Source of the DNA: Candidatus Altarchaeales archaeon WOR_SM1_86-2
GTDB lineage: Archaea > Altiarchaeota > Altiarchaeia > IMC4 > MCBC01
Assembly (NCBI GenBank): GCA_001723855.1
Contig: MCBC01000126.1
Coordinates: forward strand, 1 to 17,537
Direction of reading: 5' to 3'
Length of the DNA: 17,537 nucleotides
Each line of letters starts with the position of its first letter. Within the stretch, counting starts at the first letter, position 1. Shown here piece by piece: positions 1-6,960 of the stretch. Made by a program: the position numbers and the translations under genes. Under the pieces are notes generated by a model that saw only the letters and a program-made list of their open reading frames with translations, was not told the origin of the DNA and made no database searches.

Positions 1-304
1 ATGGAAGTATGGCTACCCAAAAAAAGAAAGTTATTTAACTTGGATTTTTTTGGGTGATGTAGCATCAGCTGTTCGTTTTTATCCTTTTTTCTCGTGCTAA
101 TGGGATAGACAATAAATCTAAATAGATTAGCTCCAGCTCCCCTTGGATGTTCATCTCTAAATCCTCTGATAGCTTTTTGAGCTGAGTGTTCACACTCTTG
201 ATATAAACGAAGTTTTTCTTCTTTTGTTAAGTTTTGAGATTTCAATTTTTCTTGAAATTCTTCACATTTTTAATTGCGGGATAGCAATATTCCCAAGCTT
301 TCAT
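1..304 (-). pseudogene. Unrecognised gene, frameshifted and cut by the window edge
   Basis: On the minus strand an ATG at 304 opens a frame (MKAWEYCYPAIKN) that stops after about 20 codons. A second frame, entered by adding one A at the A-run at 267-271, then runs open to base 1 with a protein-like sequence (KCEEFQEKL..., LTKEEKLRLYQECEHSAQKAIRGF, and RGAGANLFRFIVYPIS). The two frames join smoothly at the homopolymer, so this is either a real one-base deletion or a sequencing error. A weak ribosome-site-like AAGTGAT lies just before the ATG. The gene has no stop inside the window, so it is also partial. I do not recognise the family; it is short, charged and has no visible catalytic motif. 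Confidence 0.45.
15..55. repeat. Long A/T-rich hairpin (inverted repeat)
   Basis: ACCCAAAAAAA (15-25) is exactly matched by TTTTTTTGGGT (45-55), and inside it AAGTT (28-32) pairs with AACTT (37-41) around an ATTT loop. It lies within the open frame of the truncated left-edge gene, so it may be a terminator at that gene's true end or the end of a small mobile element. Which one cannot be decided without the flanking sequence. Confidence 0.5.
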
Positions 305-392
305 TCTTATCACTTTTTTGTACTTATATCACCTTTCACTGAACACTTCTGGAGGTTATAAGCTTTTTACTCACAATTTCGTCCAACTCACT

Positions 393-455
393 TATATCCA
401 ACAGTGTTGGGATATATCTGCAGTATGGTGTTATATCCACAATATTGCAGATATA
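393..455. promoter_or_regulatory. Cluster of palindromes, possible operators
   Basis: This gap (305-519) lies between the end of pgi and the start of the left-edge gene, both on the minus strand. CCAACA-G-TGTTGG (398-410) is a perfect palindrome whose flanks TATAT and GATATA continue the symmetry with one extra G. TATATCTGCAGTAT (413-426) is repeated in inverted orientation as ATATTGCAGATATA (442-455) with one mismatch. Such paired symmetric sites before a gene suggest regulator binding, but no regulator can be assigned. No small ORF of note is seen in the gap. Confidence 0.35.
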
Positions 456-519
456 CTTACCTTGAATAAAATTCTTTAATTATCATTTGATTTAAAATAT
501 TAAAAATAAAAATAAAAAA

Positions 520-1302
520 TCAATCCTCTAAAACCTTTTTAAAAATTTCCTCGTAATCTCCGGGGTGCGTGAGAAATCTGAACCTTTCCGGGTTTGATAG
601 AAAAGATGTATACATCGGGGTATTCTTGACCAGACCAAATTCTTCCACGTCCACCGCCCCCACCTTTCTCAATCCGGGGATTTTTCCATAGTTCCTATTT
701 GGAACAAAATTGTTTATTTCATCAGTTTCAAAGTACGCGCCCCCCTTTTTTTCCCAGATAGGCTCATAAATGGATGAAAATCCGGGGCATACCCAATTTG
801 ACATAACCAACGGCGTATCAAAAGGATTTATGGTTATGTGCCCGTAATTCGGGGGAACTACAACCTTGTCGCCTTCCGAAGCAGCGATTAGTACGGCATC
901 TAAAACCCTCTCTTTTTCAACCCTCTGCAGAAGATAATGTGCTTTGCCGTTCAAAACCTCATACACCTCCGGATAGGTTAAACCCGTGCCGGAAATCTCA
1001 GGGTGATAATGACCGAGGGTCTTTACGAACTCTCTTCCGAGCATCTCGGGGGGGATAACCGTGATGTCATACCTTAAATTATATTCCCTGATCAATCCCC
1101 TGTCTTCCTTCATGCAAACATCCCGGTACATATAATAAAGCTCGTTTGGAGATTTTGCGCTTTTATCAAAGAGCACACCCCTCATATCCTCAAGTTCCCT
1201 GACATCCGGCTTTACGGGCTCCACATCCCCGCAAAATACCAATTCACTGGTTTCTTCATTGAACTTAATGCTCAGCCCGGATGTTCCGATTAGATTTTTC
1301 AC
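520..1302 (-). CDS. pgi: Glucose-6-phosphate isomerase, archaeal cupin type
   Basis: Predicted to interconvert glucose 6-phosphate and fructose 6-phosphate in the cytoplasm, for glycolysis or gluconeogenesis. It belongs to the metal-dependent cupin PGI family of euryarchaea, unrelated to the common bacterial enzyme. The cupin metal site is visible: GHYHP with His98 and His100, YPEVYEV with Glu112, and NYGHITINP with His155. The 260-residue length is longer than the ~190-residue Pyrococcus form; about 40 extra residues precede the cupin core and the tail is extended, as I recall for Archaeoglobus-type homologues. The start is GTG at 1302. A TATA box 28-35 bases upstream puts transcription start close to the GTG, so translation is probably leaderless or nearly so; the GGAAG just before the GTG is too close to act as a normal ribosome site. 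It is transcribed divergently from rpl7ae. Confidence 0.9.
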   Translation of the reverse strand: MKNLIGTSGLSIKFNEETSELVFCGDVEPVKPDVRELEDMRGVLFDKSAKSPNELYYMYRDVCMKEDRGLIREYNLRYDITVIPPEMLGREFVKTLGHYHPEISGTGLTYPEVYEVLNGKAHYLLQRVEKERVLDAVLIAASEGDKVVVPPNYGHITINPFDTPLVMSNWVCPGFSSIYEPIWEKKGGAYFETDEINNFVPNRNYGKIPGLRKVGAVDVEEFGLVKNTPMYTSFLSNPERFRFLTHPGDYEEIFKKVLED

Positions 1303-1329
1303 CTTCCGTATTATATTTTTGATTACGTG

Positions 1330-1337
1330 TATATAAA
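1330..1337 (-). promoter_or_regulatory. TATA box of pgi
   Basis: TTTATATA on the minus strand, centred about 31 bases before the GTG start of pgi. With the usual archaeal spacing of about 26 bases, the transcript would begin about 5 bases before the start codon. Confidence 0.6.
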
Positions 1338-1457
1338 CTTTTCTATTAACTAAAACCCCCTACCTATCGTTGCAGGTCTCTTTGACCTATCCGCCGTTAT
1401 CCTTTGCCTGTTCTCTAATCTTATAACAATATAAATCGGGCAACTTACTTAATTTTC

Positions 1458-1466
1458 TTTATATTC
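1458..1466 (+). promoter_or_regulatory. Probable TATA box of rpl7ae
   Basis: TTTATATTC about 65 bases before the rpl7ae ATG, which predicts a leader of roughly 40 bases. A weaker AATATAAAT lies about 30 bases further upstream as an alternative. Unlike most genes here, rpl7ae has a good ribosome-binding site (TTGAGGT, 1517-1523), consistent with a leadered transcript. Confidence 0.4.
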
Positions 1467-1526
1467 TCGTTTTTTTTATTTTTAAATCAATAGATAAATT
1501 AACCGATGATTAAAAATTGAGGTAAA

Positions 1527-1892
1527 ATGGCAAGTTCAAAATTTGAAGTTCCTAAGGAACTGGAAGAGAAGGCTCTCGAGGCACTTGAGACCTCAAGAGA
1601 CACAGGAAAGATAAGAAAGGGAGTGAATGAGGTAACCAAGGCGGTAGAGCGGGGAGTGGCAAAATTGGTATTGATCGGCGGAAATGTCGAACCCCCTGAA
1701 ATCGTTATGCATTTGCCCATGCTCTGTGAAGAAAAAAAGATCCCGTATCTGTACATTAAGGAAAAGGAGGATATCGGGGAAGCAGCAGGGTTGATGGTTT
1801 CAACCGCTTCAGCCAGCATAGTGGAAGAGGGCAAGGCAAAGAAGTTAGTTGAAGAGGTTGTTAAAGAGGTTGAGAAGGTAAAGGGGAAATAG
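1527..1892 (+). CDS. rpl7ae: Ribosomal protein L7Ae
   Basis: A kink-turn RNA-binding protein of the large ribosomal subunit; in archaea it is also the common core subunit of box C/D and H/ACA guide RNPs and of RNase P. At 121 residues it has the standard archaeal length. The family signature is clear: [14 protein letters not shown] (residues 30-43, with Gly32, Asn34, Glu35 and Lys38 contacting the kink-turn), then [16 protein letters not shown], the IPYLYI strand, and the conserved IGEAAG turn. The Lys/Glu-rich C-terminal helix ends in KVKGK. The start is fixed by TTGAGGT four bases before the ATG. Its last 32 bases overlap the 3' end of the winged-helix gene on the other strand. Confidence 0.97.
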   Translation: MASSKFEVPKELEEKALEALETSRDTGKIRKGVNEVTKAVERGVAKLVLIGGNVEPPEIVMHLPMLCEEKKIPYLYIKEKEDIGEAAGLMVSTASASIVEEGKAKKLVEEVVKEVEKVKGK

Positions 1893-2376
1893 ATTTCCAG
1901 GGCATATAATACACCTTCCTCCCGATATATTCCTTTCTCAGCAGTCTCTCTTTACACAGATTATTTAGTCTCATGCACGCACCGTTTTTCTGTTTATACC
2001 CGAATTTTTCTTTAACATCATCTGCACAAACCCTCCCTTCTTTCCTTGCGAAATTCAATATCTCCATATCCCTGTCAGATAGAAATTCCTCTTTTCTTTC
2101 TCCGTCCGGATTCCTTCTTAGTTGCTTTAAAAGTTCTTCATTCTGTTTGATTAAAATTTTAACCATCCCGGTTAACTCATCAAACTTTGAGTTTAAATTA
2201 TCTATTCCAGCGTTAACATTTCCAACAAGTAGATTGGTACTTTTGCGGTCATTGGCGATTGTATAGAGCATTGTTGCTAACGCTACGGGATCCTTTACCC
2301 TCTCTACGGCCATATTTAAATCCCTGTTCAGCCCCCTGTACTCCTTTTCATGACTTGGATTTTCTATGTTTGCCAT
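1861..2376 (-). CDS. Small winged-helix regulator with coiled-coil N-terminus
   Basis: A 171-residue protein of unknown specific role. Residues ~35-90 look helical and partly coiled-coil (heptad-like [30 protein letters not shown]), suited to dimerisation. Residues ~97-160 look like a winged helix ([29 protein letters not shown], then an [23 protein letters not shown] wing). A TATA box lies about 35 bases before the ATG and two tandem palindromes fill the space between, consistent with autoregulation. The gene is divergent from the receiver gene at 2542 and converges on rpl7ae with a 32-base overlap, which could give antisense interference. No enzymatic motif is visible. Function as a DNA-binding regulator is an inference from fold-like features only. 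Confidence 0.75.
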   Translation of the reverse strand: MANIENPSHEKEYRGLNRDLNMAVERVKDPVALATMLYTIANDRKSTNLLVGNVNAGIDNLNSKFDELTGMVKILIKQNEELLKQLRRNPDGERKEEFLSDRDMEILNFARKEGRVCADDVKEKFGYKQKNGACMRLNNLCKERLLRKEYIGRKVYYMPWKSISPLPSQPL

Positions 2377-2380
2377 TTTA

Positions 2381-2404
2381 ATGAAATAATCATGAAAAAA
2401 TCAT
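2381..2404. promoter_or_regulatory. Two tandem palindromes, probable operator
   Basis: ATGAAATAATCAT (2381-2393) and ATGAAAAAATCAT (2392-2404) each have the form ATGA-n5-TCAT and overlap by two bases, so their centres lie 11 bp, or one helical turn, apart. They sit between the TATA box (2407-2415) and the ATG of the winged-helix gene, exactly where a repressor would block initiation. Confidence 0.5.
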
Positions 2405-2406
2405 TA

Positions 2407-2415
2407 TTATATAAT
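2407..2415 (-). promoter_or_regulatory. TATA box of the winged-helix gene
   Basis: ATTATATAA on the minus strand, centred about 35 bases before the ATG at 2376. Confidence 0.45.
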
Positions 2416-2460
2416 TATACATTACATAAATATAAATAATACAATCACGATTTTAGAAAA

Positions 2461-2487
2461 TTGCCTTTCAATTCAACCAGAAGGCAA
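2461..2487. promoter_or_regulatory. Inverted repeat upstream of the receiver gene
   Basis: TTGCCTT (2461-2467) and AAGGCAA (2481-2487) are exact inverted repeats with 13 bases between them, ending about 12 bases before the TATA box of the receiver gene. Half-site centres are 20 bp apart, about two helical turns, so a dimeric activator or repressor could bind here. Confidence 0.35.
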
Positions 2488-2498
2488 ACAATTCAGTA

Positions 2499-2508
2499 TT
2501 TATATAAA
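2499..2508 (+). promoter_or_regulatory. TATA box of the signalling gene group
   Basis: TTTATATAAA, about 38 bases before the ATG at 2542. It rules out earlier in-frame starts (TTG 2461, ATG 2512), because transcription would begin near 2529. Confidence 0.6.
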
Positions 2509-2541
2509 CTAATGCATGAATTAATAATATATCATTCAGAG

Positions 2542-2910
2542 ATGTCCAGAATAATGATAGTTGACGATGAGCCGGACGTTGTTGAATTACTTAAAGAAAT
2601 ATTGGAAGCGGAAGGTTACACCGTCATCGGTGCAGAAAGCGGGTATGAGTGTCTGGAAAAATTGGAAAAAGAACCCGTTGATCTAATTCTGATGGATTTT
2701 TTCATGCCCGGAATAGACGGCAGGATGGTGATTGAAAAAATAAGAAAAAATCCAAGTTTAAAAGATATAAACATAGTGTTTCTTACCGCAGCAGCATTCA
2801 AAAAGAGAGGCATGGAGATTTTGAGTGAATTAGATATTTTAGACTACATCACAAAACCAATTGATGTAAGTGATTTCACATCAAGGATCAAAAAAATAAT
2901 GGAGAAATGA
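2542..2910 (+). CDS. Single-domain response regulator (receiver)
   Basis: A 122-residue stand-alone receiver domain. It should accept a phosphoryl group from a histidine kinase, probably the one encoded downstream at 3587. The key residues are all present: the acidic pair Asp8-Asp9 in IMIVDDE, phospho-acceptor Asp52 in LILMDFFMPG, switch Thr82 in FLTAAA and Lys105 in ITKP. There is no output domain, so it must act through protein partners. An open frame extends upstream to 2461, but the TATA box at 2499-2508 lies within that extension, so the ATG at 2542 is chosen. Its stop overlaps the next start as ATGA, indicating translational coupling to the 186-residue protein that follows. Confidence 0.9.
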   Translation: MSRIMIVDDEPDVVELLKEILEAEGYTVIGAESGYECLEKLEKEPVDLILMDFFMPGIDGRMVIEKIRKNPSLKDINIVFLTAAAFKKRGMEILSELDILDYITKPIDVSDFTSRIKKIMEK

Positions 2911-3467
2911 CATTAAATTCGGATATTGAAAAAAGTTTTATTGAAAACGAGATAATTGGTTTGATTATCCCGAGTGTAAAATACGAGGAAATTTTAATAA
3001 TGATAACAGATATCCTGAGTAAAAATTACGATAAGATCCTTTATATAAGCATTAATAAACCTTGTGAATCATTAGTCAGTGGACTTAAGAAGAGAAAAAT
3101 AGACACAGACAGGTTCCACTTTATAGATTGTATCACGAGGACTAAAAAGAATATGTTATCAACAGAAAACTGCACATATATATCCTCTCCCGGCGCATTA
3201 TATGAAATACATTACGCGATACTTGATGTTCTCAGGAAACAGGAAATTGATGCAGCGTTAATTGACTCCCCATCCTCCTTGTTAAGATACTATGAACATA
3301 TGGATGTGCTTAAATTCATGCATCTTTTAACAACTGAACTTATTGTTTCAAGGTGTAAGGGCATATTCCCGTTCAGGAAAGAAAGTGCTAGACAAGTGAG
3401 GAGAAGCATTGAAATGTTCGCGGATAAGGTGATAGATATAGATGCCGGAAGTGAGTTTTCAGTTTAA
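2907..3467 (+). CDS. RecA/KaiC-like protein lacking the P-loop, signalling partner
   Basis: A 186-residue protein that looks like a degenerate RecA/KaiC-fold domain of the kind found beside archaeal two-component genes. Visible order: a first strand (EIIGLIIPSVKYEEILIMITDIL), where active KaiC-type ATPases carry a Walker A loop but here no GxxxxGK[ST] is present; then KILYISINKP; RFHFIDCITR in the position of a second RecA strand; DAALIDSPSSLLRY resembling a Walker-B-like strand; and a C-terminal IVSRCKGIFPFRKESARQVRRSIEMFADKVIDI strand-helix. It starts inside the receiver stop codon (ATGA), so the two are made together. Inference: a non-hydrolysing adaptor for the receiver or kinase. The fold call rests on pattern resemblance only. 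Confidence 0.6.
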   Translation: MTLNSDIEKSFIENEIIGLIIPSVKYEEILIMITDILSKNYDKILYISINKPCESLVSGLKKRKIDTDRFHFIDCITRTKKNMLSTENCTYISSPGALYEIHYAILDVLRKQEIDAALIDSPSSLLRYYEHMDVLKFMHLLTTELIVSRCKGIFPFRKESARQVRRSIEMFADKVIDIDAGSEFSV

Positions 3468-3504
3468 ATCTTGTTTTGACGGTTGTTAATGGCTACAAAA
3501 GTTA

Positions 3505-3566
3505 TTTCATCAGAGGCGAGTATATGCGAACAAGCCGGGTATAACCCGGTAAGATGAAACTGCCTC
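3505..3566 (+). ncRNA. Possible structured leader RNA before the histidine kinase
   Basis: In the 119-base gap before the kinase ATG, CCGGGT (3535-3540) pairs with ACCCGG (3544-3549) around an ATA loop. Outside it TTTCATC (3505-3511) pairs with GATGAAA (3553-3559), and GAGGC (3513-3517) can pair with GCCTC (3562-3566) in a pseudoknot arrangement; a T-run follows. The stems are exact but short. The architecture is reminiscent of a riboswitch or attenuator, though I cannot assign it to a known class. Confidence 0.35.
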
Positions 3567-3586
3567 CTTTTTAGTATGTACATAAG

Positions 3587-6034
3587 ATGAAAGATAGAGA
3601 TAAGACAAAAGAGCAACTTATAACTGAATTGGCTGAAATGCGAAAGCGCATTACTGAATTGGATACCTTGGAAATCGCGTACAAGCGGATTGCGGAAAAT
3701 CTGAGGGATAGCGAAGAGCGATTCAGACAGTTCTTTGAAAATGAACCGGCACACTGCTATATGATTTCGCTAAAGGGCACAATACTTGATGTGAACAAAA
3801 CCGCTCTCAGGACATTGGGCTACAAGAAAGGGGAACTTGTCGGAAAACCCCTGAAAGTTATTTATGCTCCTGAGTCACAGCCAAGGATGAATAAGCTTTT
3901 TGAGAGGTGGAAAAAAACAGGAAAGTTAAGGGACGAGGAAATTGTCATAGTTACAAAGAGCGGCGATAGGCGCACGGTTCTCCTCAGTGCAAGCGCTGTG
4001 AGAAATAAGGATGGAAAAATAATTCATTCTATTTCTGTGCAAAAAGATATTACAGAGCGCAAGCGGTTTGTGGAATTACTGAAGAGGAGCGAAGAACATT
4101 ACAGGGAACTTGCCGAAAGCATAAGCGATGTCCTCTTTGCATTTGACAAAAACTTAAGATATACATACTGGAATAAAGCGTCGGAAAAACTTACCGGGAT
4201 TTCAAGAAAGGACGCAATCGGAAAATCTATCTTTGAGGTTTTTCCTGACGACAAAGATACAAGAAGAGCATTTGAGGTTTATAAAAAGGCTCTAAAAACA
4301 CAACAACACAGAAATTTCATAAATGAATATCACATTGGCGGGAAAAAATACTTTTTTGACATCAATGTGTATCCATCCCAAGATGGACTCTCTGTTTTTG
4401 TTAAAGACATAACCAGGCGAAAGAAGGCAGAGGATGATCTGGAGAGGCGGACCCGCCAACTCGGAGAACGAATCAAGGAGTTGAAGAGTCTGTACGGCAT
4501 CGCCAATCTTGTTCAGAAACCCAATATTTCGCTAGAGGAAGTACTCCAGGGCGCGGTTGAGATCATTCCTTCCGGCTGGCAGTATCCTGAAGTCACACGG
4601 GCGCGAATCATCTTGGAAGGAAAAGAGTACAGAACAGAAAACTTCAGGGAGAGTGCCTGGAAGCAGACCAGCGACATCACTGTGCATGGCAAGCGGAGCG
4701 GAATCGTTGAAGTTTATTACCTAAAAGAAAGACCAAAAGAGGATGAAGGACCGTTTTTAAAGGAAGAGAGAGATTTGATCAATGCGATTGCAGGGCGATT
4801 GGGGCGTATCATCGAGCGCATGCGGGCGAAAAAAGAACTTAGAAAATACCGCAGGCATCTTGAAGAATTGGTAGAAGAGCGCACATCTGAATTTAAAAAG
4901 GTAAATGAACAGCTCCAGCGGGAAGTTGCCGAGCGCATGCATGCGGAAGAAGAGGTCAGGGAATCCGAGAGCAGGCTCAGCAGCATACTCTTGTCCATGG
5001 CCGATTTGGTGTTTGGGTTTGATAAGAATGGGAGGTTTGTCTTTTATCATTCTCCCCGGGACTCGCTGCTGTATGCGCCTCCTAAGAAGTTCATCGGGAA
5101 AAAACATTCTGAAGTAATGCCACCTCGCCTTCACAAGTCTTTTGCAGACGCCTTCGAGAAGAATAAGAATGGAGAAGCGGCTGAATATGAATATTCGCTT
5201 GAGATGGGTGGTGAAATCATGTGGTTCTCTGCTAAAATTTCCCCGATATTCACGGATTCTGAATTCAGCGGTTCGGTGGCGGTGGCAAGAGACATAACCG
5301 AGCGCATGAGGGTAGAGGAAAAGCTGCGAAAAGCGATGAAGGAACTGGGAGAGTTAGATAGAATGAAGGACGAATTCTTCACTTCAGCAACCCATGAGCT
5401 GCAAAACCCGCTGACACCCGTAAGGGGCCAGAGCGAATTATTGCTGAAAGGGCATTTCGGGGAACTGAATGAAAAACAAGCAAGGAGCATTGAAACCATA
5501 CTCAGGAACACAAACCGCCTTATCAGACTGACGGATGATATAATGACCCTGTCCAAGATGAGGGCGGGAGTATTAGAGTATGAGATGAGTGAAAATAACA
5601 TTGTTGATATAATTGAAGATTCCGCAGGTGATATGGGACCTCTTGCAGAGAAAAAGCATATAGATATTACAAAAAAATATCCCGGATCGCTGCCTCTAAT
5701 TAAATGCGATAGAGACCGGATATACCAGGTGATGGCGGATATCATCGATAATGCGATAAAATTCACGCCAGAGAACGGGAAAATAACCGTTAAGGCAGAA
5801 AGAATAAGAGACGATATTGTTGTTTCTGTGCAGGACACCGGCATAGGTATCTCAGAAGAAAACCGGGAAAAGATATTTGATACGTTTTTTCAGGTAAGCA
5901 GCAAATACGGGGGCACGGGTTTGGGGTTATCGATATGCAAGAATATAATTGAGGCGCATCACGGGAAGATATGGGTTGAAAGTAAATTGGGCACGGGGAG
6001 TAAGTTTACCTTTACCCTGCCCTTGATTGAATGA
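3587..6034 (+). CDS. Soluble multi-PAS sensor histidine kinase
   Basis: An 815-residue cytoplasmic sensor kinase with no membrane segment. Domains in order: short N-terminal coiled coil (8-45); PAS (45-158, ending KDITERKR); PAS (170-280, ending KDITRRKK); a GAF-like segment (~298-412); a coiled-coil linker (415-468); a third PAS (470-580, ending RDITERM); HisKA with phospho-acceptor His603 in ATHELQNPLTP; and a HATPase with N-box Asn722 (IIDNAIKF), DTGIGIS, the F-box IFDTFFQV and GTGLGLS. All catalytic motifs look intact. PAS and GAF-like domains imply cofactor or small-molecule sensing, but the ligand cannot be read from the sequence. It likely phosphorylates the receiver encoded at 2542. 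No strong ribosome site precedes the ATG; instead there is a hairpin-rich leader. It ends one base before the convergent PfkB gene. Confidence 0.92.
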   Translation: MKDRDKTKEQLITELAEMRKRITELDTLEIAYKRIAENLRDSEERFRQFFENEPAHCYMISLKGTILDVNKTALRTLGYKKGELVGKPLKVIYAPESQPRMNKLFERWKKTGKLRDEEIVIVTKSGDRRTVLLSASAVRNKDGKIIHSISVQKDITERKRFVELLKRSEEHYRELAESISDVLFAFDKNLRYTYWNKASEKLTGISRKDAIGKSIFEVFPDDKDTRRAFEVYKKALKTQQHRNFINEYHIGGKKYFFDINVYPSQDGLSVFVKDITRRKKAEDDLERRTRQLGERIKELKSLYGIANLVQKPNISLEEVLQGAVEIIPSGWQYPEVTRARIILEGKEYRTENFRESAWKQTSDITVHGKRSGIVEVYYLKERPKEDEGPFLKEERDLINAIAGRLGRIIERMRAKKELRKYRRHLEELVEERTSEFKKVNEQLQREVAERMHAEEEVRESESRLSSILLSMADLVFGFDKNGRFVFYHSPRDSLLYAPPKKFIGKKHSEVMPPRLHKSFADAFEKNKNGEAAEYEYSLEMGGEIMWFSAKISPIFTDSEFSGSVAVARDITERMRVEEKLRKAMKELGELDRMKDEFFTSATHELQNPLTPVRGQSELLLKGHFGELNEKQARSIETILRNTNRLIRLTDDIMTLSKMRAGVLEYEMSENNIVDIIEDSAGDMGPLAEKKHIDITKKYPGSLPLIKCDRDRIYQVMADIIDNAIKFTPENGKITVKAERIRDDIVVSVQDTGIGISEENREKIFDTFFQVSSKYGGTGLGLSICKNIIEAHHGKIWVESKLGTGSKFTFTLPLIE

Positions 6035-6035
6035 C

Positions 6036-6920
6036 CTATCCTTTTAATTTATCCTGCAATCCCGCCCTTGCGCCAAATTTCTCTATACATCCCCCCGCCG
6101 CAGCATTCCCCAGTTTCCCGCATTCATGAAGAGGCTTGGAGGTTAACAGCCCGCTTAAAAACCCGCAGGCAAAAGCATCTCCTGCCCCGGTGGCGTCGAC
6201 AACGTTCCTTCTCTCCGCATTAACCAGATAACTATCTTTTTCGCTTGAGACAAAACAACCGTCTTTGCCCAGGGTCACCGCTACAACCTCAACGCCTGCA
6301 TCTATAAATTCCCTGCTGCCTTCACTATAATCACGACCGGTAAGCATTTCAATTTCCCTTCTGTTCAGAAACATGACGTAACTTCGCTCTATTATTGGCT
6401 TTAAGTTATCTAAACCCTTTTCAGCGTAGAATTCGCCCGGGGCAAAACTCACCTTCACCCCCTCTATTTTTTCAACCAACTGCTTTTGCAGTTCAAACTG
6501 CTTTTCATTGACCATCGACGTCAGATGCAGAAATTTGGCATCCGTCACATAATCCAGGGAAACATCCCCTGCAGAAAGTTCATCGTTGGCTCCGGAGTAA
6601 ACATAAAGTGTTCTCTCCCCGCTTTTATCTATAAGCGAAATCGCTGTCCCTGTTTTTCCGCCCGAGATTTTTATACTGGAAATATCAACGCCCTCGCCTG
6701 AAAAATTATCCAATATAACCCTCCCGAAATTGTCGTCCCCCACACAGCCGATGAACCCCGTTTTAAATCCCAATCTTGCTAAACCGAAAATTGTATTTGC
6801 AGCCGAGCCCCCGGGAGACTCCCATGCTTCTTTAACCGCAACTTCCTCACCAGGTGCAGCGATCTTTTCCACATTGTAAAGCCGGTCATAATTCAGCGCC
6901 CCGAATCCAACAACATCCAT
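6036..6920 (-). CDS. PfkB-family (ribokinase-like) sugar or nucleoside kinase
   Basis: Transfers a phosphate from ATP (or another donor) to a sugar or nucleoside hydroxyl in the cytoplasm. Both PfkB signatures are present: PGGSAANT (36-43) for substrate binding and DATGAGDAFACGF (242-254), with catalytic Asp248 and the anion-hole GAGD. NRREIEML (186-193) matches the NxxE motif. The 294-residue length is typical. The substrate is not evident: archaeal relatives include ribokinase-like and nucleoside kinases such as MJ0406, and a phosphofructokinase role near pgi is possible but unsupported. The 40-base spacer to the divergent PhoU/TrkA-C gene must hold both promoters. A TATA-like TTTATAATTAA on the minus strand lies about 24 bases before the ATG, implying a leaderless message. 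It converges with the histidine kinase with a single base between stops. Confidence 0.9.
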   Translation of the reverse strand: MDVVGFGALNYDRLYNVEKIAAPGEEVAVKEAWESPGGSAANTIFGLARLGFKTGFIGCVGDDNFGRVILDNFSGEGVDISSIKISGGKTGTAISLIDKSGERTLYVYSGANDELSAGDVSLDYVTDAKFLHLTSMVNEKQFELQKQLVEKIEGVKVSFAPGEFYAEKGLDNLKPIIERSYVMFLNRREIEMLTGRDYSEGSREFIDAGVEVVAVTLGKDGCFVSSEKDSYLVNAERRNVVDATGAGDAFACGFLSGLLTSKPLHECGKLGNAAAGGCIEKFGARAGLQDKLKG

Positions 6921-6960
6921 ATTTATTTTTATTCACTATTAATTATAAAAAAAGAATAAA

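Noticed and set aside
2461..2541. 27-residue N-terminal extension of the receiver protein
   Set aside because: It contains the inverted repeat and TATA box, begins with TTG and does not resemble receiver sequence.
3505..3566. Assignment of the kinase leader as a cyclic-di-GMP (GEMM) riboswitch
   Set aside because: Only fragments such as CAAGCC and CTGCC are similar; the conserved core and two-helix docking pattern could not be aligned.
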